A stretch of DNA of 64,000 nt from Pseudomonas hydrolytica (lineage in GTDB: Bacteria; Pseudomonadota; Gammaproteobacteria; Pseudomonadales; Pseudomonadaceae), in NCBI RefSeq assembly GCF_021495345.1, contig NZ_CP099397.1, positions 558,001-622,000 of the forward strand, in the 5' to 3' direction. Positions 58,970 to 64,000 of the stretch are shown in pieces. The notes beneath the pieces were generated by a model that worked only from the letters and a program-made list of their open reading frames with translations, ran no database searches and had not been told where the DNA came from. Position numbers and translations under genes: made by a program. Position 1 is the stretch's first letter, and every line of letters starts with the position of its first letter.

Positions 58970-59144
58970 CGGGCGTGCCGCTCTGGCGGTGCGAATGATC
59001 AGAGCCTGTACGGTAATCCCACCTCGTCAGGCGCTGTTCGCCGCTTCTTCCCAAGCGAAAGGCGACAGCTATCGCTACGCGACTGGCACGCTAAAGTCGG
59101 GCCGAACTGCGTTATCCTAGAGCCCTTTTTATCCTGGGGGCCTC

Positions 59145-60248
59145 ATGCAGACTCTTCACGTTGAACTCGGCGAGCGCAGCTATCCGATCTATATCGGGAG
59201 CGGGCTGTTGTCGCGTCCCGAATTACTGTCTCGTCACGTCGCGGGGCGGCAGGTTGCAGTGGTCACCAATGAAACCGTCGCACCTCTTTACCTGCAAACC
59301 CTGTTGAAATCGCTGGAAGGTTTCAATGTCGCCACGGTGGTGCTGCCCGATGGCGAGGCCTTCAAGAATTGGGAAACCCTGCAACTGATCTTCGATGGCC
59401 TGCTGACGGCGCGTCATGATCGTCGCACCACGGTCGTTGCGCTCGGTGGCGGGGTAATCGGCGATATGGCCGGCTTCGCGGCTGCCTGCTATCAACGCGG
59501 CGTGGATTTCATCCAGGTGCCCACCACCCTGTTGTCGCAGGTCGATTCGTCGGTGGGGGGGAAAACCGGGATCAACCATCCGCTTGGCAAGAATATGGTG
59601 GGTGCCTTCTATCAGCCCAAGGCGGTCCTGATCGATACCGCCAGCCTCGATACGTTGCCGGCGCGCGAGCTTTCGGCCGGATTGGCCGAGGTGATCAAGT
59701 ACGGCCTGATTTGCGACGAGCCGTTTCTGGGCTGGCTCGAAGCCAACATGGCTGCGCTGCGCAGCCTTGATCAGGATGCCCTGACCTATGCTATCGAACG
59801 TTCATGCGCTGCCAAGGCGCAGGTGGTCGGGGCGGATGAGCGTGAATCTGGGGTGCGTGCGACGCTGAACCTCGGTCACACCTTCGGCCACGCGATCGAG
59901 ACCGAGCAGGGCTACGGCGTCTGGTTGCATGGCGAAGCGGTCGCTGCCGGTACGGTGATGGCGCTGGAAATGTCTCATCGGCTTGGCTGGATCTCCGTCG
60001 CCGAGCGCGATCGCGGCGTTCGTCTGCTGCAGGCCGCGGGATTGCCTATCGTGCCGCCGCGGGACATGACGCCGGCGCAGTTTCTTGAACATATGGCGGT
60101 AGACAAGAAGGTGCTGGATGGCCAGTTGCGCCTGGTGTTGCTCAAGCGCCTGGGGGAGGCCGTCGTTACCGCCGACTATCCGCGTGAAATTCTCGACGCC
60201 ACGCTGCGTAGCGACTACGTAGCGCTGGCTCAGTCGTTCAACTCTTGA
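59145..60248 (+). CDS. aroB: 3-dehydroquinate synthase
   Basis: This 367-residue NAD- and zinc-dependent enzyme makes 3-dehydroquinate from DAHP, the second step of the shikimate pathway. Motifs are [40 protein letters not shown] and the metal-binding [20 protein letters not shown]. The gap to aroK is 175 bases without a gene. DamX starts 10 bases later. Confidence 0.97.
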   Translation: MQTLHVELGERSYPIYIGSGLLSRPELLSRHVAGRQVAVVTNETVAPLYLQTLLKSLEGFNVATVVLPDGEAFKNWETLQLIFDGLLTARHDRRTTVVALGGGVIGDMAGFAAACYQRGVDFIQVPTTLLSQVDSSVGGKTGINHPLGKNMVGAFYQPKAVLIDTASLDTLPARELSAGLAEVIKYGLICDEPFLGWLEANMAALRSLDQDALTYAIERSCAAKAQVVGADERESGVRATLNLGHTFGHAIETEQGYGVWLHGEAVAAGTVMALEMSHRLGWISVAERDRGVRLLQAAGLPIVPPRDMTPAQFLEHMAVDKKVLDGQLRLVLLKRLGEAVVTADYPREILDATLRSDYVALAQSFNS

Positions 60249-60258
60249 AGAGTGATCC

Positions 60259-61836
60259 ATGACCAGTTTGCATGCTGATGAAGCTTTCCTGGCGCATTAC
60301 CAGTTCAGTCACGACCCGTTCGCGCCGCGTGTTCCCGGTTTCAAGTTCTTCCCCGCCCAGCGCAAGCCGGTTCTGGGGCAGTTGCATCATCTGGCGCGCT
60401 ACAGCCAGTTGTTGTTGGCGGTAGTCGGTCCGCAGGGTAGCGGCAAGACCCTGCTGCGCCAGGCGTTGGTCGCTAGCACCAACAAGCAGGCGGTGCAAAG
60501 TGTGGTGATCGCCCAGGGTGTGGCGGGTAGCGAGGCGTTGCTGCGTCAGGTGGCCCAGGGGCTTTCGGTCGCTCAGGCGGATGTGCGCTCGATTCTGACG
60601 CAGGTGGGGCAATTAGCCCTGACCGGTCAGGAGGTCTACCTGCTCATCGATGATGCCGACCAGCTGGACGATGCCGCGTTGAAAAGCGTGCTGGCATTGG
60701 CCGAGGGCGATAGTGAGGGGCGGCCGCATGTGTTTCTCTTCGCCGAGCAGGACCTGCTGAGCCGGCTGGAGGCGCTGGCCGGTGGTGAGGAGTGCTATCA
60801 CGCCATCGAGCTGCAGCCCTACAGCGAGGAGGAAGCGCGCGATTACCTGGCGCAGCGCCTGGAGGGCGCCGGACAGGGCATTGACGTGCTGAGCGAGGAG
60901 CAGATCGAGGAGATTCATCTGCGCTCTCAGGGGTGGCCGGGAGGCATCAACCAGGAGGCGCGAGAGCTTTTGGTCGAGCAGATGCTGGCCCAGCGTTCGG
61001 CTGGGCGCGGTGCAGGTGGTGGATTCTCCTTGCCGAAGAAGCATCTGCTGGCATTGGCTGTGGTGCTGGTCGGCGTTGCCGCTGCCTGGTTCATGCAGGG
61101 ACGTGAGTCGTCCCCTGCGCCGGTAGCCACGAATACCACGCTGCCTTTGCAGTCTTCGGCACTGGCGGTGGAGGCCGGTGAGCCGGCTCAGGCGCCTGCG
61201 ACTGAAAGTCGCACGCCGGCCATCGAGTTTGCCGGTGCCAGCCAACCGCTGCCATTGCCGCTGGTGGGCGAGGCGCAGACGGTCATTCGCCAGCCTCTGG
61301 CCGAGGCCGCTGGTGAAGAGCTGGACAATTTCGAGCCGCCAGCTTCTCCTGAACGCTCGACGGTAACCCTGCCGCCTGATCCAATCCCTGCTGCACCTGC
61401 ACCTGCACCTGCACCTGCACCTGCACCTGCACCTGCACCTGCCAAGCAGCCCGAACCCGCTGCTCCCAAGCCGGTCGTTGCTCCAGCTCCAGCTCCAGCG
61501 CCGGCTCCCGAGCCCAAGTCGGCGCCGGCTCAGCCAGCGGCACCGAGCAGCGCTGCCAGCAACTGGTACGCGCAGCAGCCCGGCTCTCGTTATGCGCTGC
61601 AGGTCGTGGGCTCGCGGTCGGAGTCCAATATCCAGGCGTTGGTGCGCGAAGGGGGTGGCGAGTACCGTTACTTCAAGAAGATGCACCAGGGGCAGCCGCT
61701 GTACGTCCTGACCTACGGTAGCTTCGCCACGCGTGATGCTGCTCAGGCGGCGGTGAAGACGCTGCCGGCCAAGTTGCAGGCCAACAAGCCCTGGCCGCGT
61801 ACGCTGGCGAGCATCCAGCAGGAGATGAGCCGCTAA
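60259..61836 (+). CDS. damX: DamX-like SPOR-domain AAA protein
   Basis: This 525-residue division-associated protein has an N-terminal ExeA/GspA-like AAA ATPase (Walker A GPQGSGKT at residues 57-64). One membrane helix (HLLALAVVLVGVAAAWFMQG) follows near 265, then a long Pro/Ala/Glu-rich periplasmic linker and a C-terminal SPOR domain (~430-525; RYALQVVGSRSESNIQALVR). The linker contains about nine copies of a hexanucleotide at 61391-61442 encoding alternating Ala-Pro. It sits downstream of aroKB, as in most gammaproteobacteria. Confidence 0.92.
   Translation: MTSLHADEAFLAHYQFSHDPFAPRVPGFKFFPAQRKPVLGQLHHLARYSQLLLAVVGPQGSGKTLLRQALVASTNKQAVQSVVIAQGVAGSEALLRQVAQGLSVAQADVRSILTQVGQLALTGQEVYLLIDDADQLDDAALKSVLALAEGDSEGRPHVFLFAEQDLLSRLEALAGGEECYHAIELQPYSEEEARDYLAQRLEGAGQGIDVLSEEQIEEIHLRSQGWPGGINQEARELLVEQMLAQRSAGRGAGGGFSLPKKHLLALAVVLVGVAAAWFMQGRESSPAPVATNTTLPLQSSALAVEAGEPAQAPATESRTPAIEFAGASQPLPLPLVGEAQTVIRQPLAEAAGEELDNFEPPASPERSTVTLPPDPIPAAPAPAPAPAPAPAPAPAKQPEPAAPKPVVAPAPAPAPAPEPKSAPAQPAAPSSAASNWYAQQPGSRYALQVVGSRSESNIQALVREGGGEYRYFKKMHQGQPLYVLTYGSFATRDAAQAAVKTLPAKLQANKPWPRTLASIQQEMSR
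61391..61442 (+). repeat. Hexanucleotide tandem repeat in damX
   Basis: CTGCAC is repeated about 8.7 times without interruption, encoding (Ala-Pro)n. Further CTCCAG copies follow at 61481-61499. The tract keeps the frame when whole units slip. Confidence 0.9.
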
Positions 61837-61852
61837 ACGCTCTGCTTGGCAT

Positions 61853-61884
61853 GACCGCCTGGTCGTTAGCACGACCTGGCGGTC
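61853..61884 (+). terminator. Probable terminator of damX
   Basis: GACCGCCTGGTCGT pairs with ACGACCTGGCGGTC with one mismatch around a 4-base loop (TAGC). Only a weak T-tract follows (TTATCCTTCGTTTT). Confidence 0.65.
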
Positions 61885-61921
61885 TTATCCTTCGTTTTCG
61901 CGACATAAGTTTTCATTGCTT

Positions 61922-61941
61922 CGTCACGAAGATTTGTGACG
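61922..61941. promoter_or_regulatory. Inverted repeat over the gltB promoter
   Basis: CGTCAC and GTGACG are perfect 6-base arms 8 bases apart, and the right arm overlaps the -35 box. This is a suitable place for a repressor or activator of glutamate synthase. Confidence 0.45.
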
Positions 61942-61962
61942 GCATGGGTGGATATGTACAAT
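61934..61962 (+). promoter_or_regulatory. Sigma-70 promoter of gltB
   Basis: TTGTGA (61934-61939) and TACAAT (61957-61962) are 17 bases apart. The boxes fit consensus well, especially the -10. The leader before gltB is about 105 bases. Confidence 0.65.
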
Positions 61963-62073
61963 GACCTCCCTTTTGCCTACGCAAAGCTGGCCCGTGTCCG
62001 CTTTTCATGGCTAAGCGGTTGAATTAGAAAGCAATTTGCCTGAAGTCTAGGCAGCCTGGTGAGAGTTTCCCCT

Positions 62074-64000
<1,927 letters not shown>

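Overview
The window is ordinary chromosomal DNA of a high-GC gammaproteobacterium and almost certainly Pseudomonas. The evidence is the medium-chain polyhydroxyalkanoate locus (phaC1-phaZ-phaC2-phaD facing phaI-phaF), pilMNOPQ-aroK-aroB-damX-gltB, hslVU-argS-priA-rpmE, estA-fbp, and the carnitine/dimethylglycine catabolic genes. From memory, gene content and order follow P. aeruginosa PAO1 in blocks (about PA5399-PA5384, PA5114-PA5107, then PA5080-PA5036 with gaps). Several families of extragenic palindromes and the absence of mobile elements suggest a P. mendocina/P. alcaligenes-type relative rather than P. aeruginosa itself; this species-level guess is inference. No tRNA, rRNA, CRISPR array, insertion sequence or prophage was seen.

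Layout. (1) 1-12 kb: quaternary-amine catabolism. A minus-strand run encodes a dipeptidase-like protein, a DUF5943 protein, and dimethylglycine demethylase DgcA and DgcB (dgcB is cut by the left edge). Next come the regulator CdhR and, divergently, caiX-cdhC-cdhA-cdhB plus a gamma-butyrobetaine dioxygenase. Together they can take gamma-butyrobetaine to carnitine to glycine betaine, and later dimethylglycine to sarcosine; the betaine demethylase step lies outside the window. (2) 12-26 kb: a cysteine-cluster protein, the large membrane protein DUF2339 with its partner DUF3999, a 7TM-PAS-GGDEF diguanylate cyclase, the EstA autotransporter esterase, fbp, small lipoproteins with a lipocalin, pip and dtd. 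(3) 26-32 kb, minus strand: ubiE-ubiJ-ubiB-hisI-hisE-tatA-tatB-tatC-rsmE, packed with overlaps. (4) 32-39.6 kb: the PHA locus with a good sigma-54 promoter candidate before phaC1. (5) 39.6-51 kb: DUF971, hslU, hslV, a SPOR protein, argS and priA on minus; rpmE, a secreted nuclease, an M48 lipoprotein protease and malic enzyme on plus. (6) 51-64 kb: ponA, the divergent type IV pilus alignment/secretin operon pilMNOPQ, aroK, aroB, damX and gltB (cut by the right edge).

Most genes are confidently assigned core functions. The points most worth a second look are: a dipeptidase homologue in the dimethylglycine operon that appears to lack half of its expected metal site, next to an uncharacterised V4R-like protein; the conserved but unexplained DUF2339/DUF3999 pair; an AT-rich segment from late pilM through pilQ; a terminator hairpin of rpmE embedded in the next reading frame; and shared operator-like motifs at the phaC1 and phaI promoters. 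I did not find a clearly novel multi-gene defence or mobile system.
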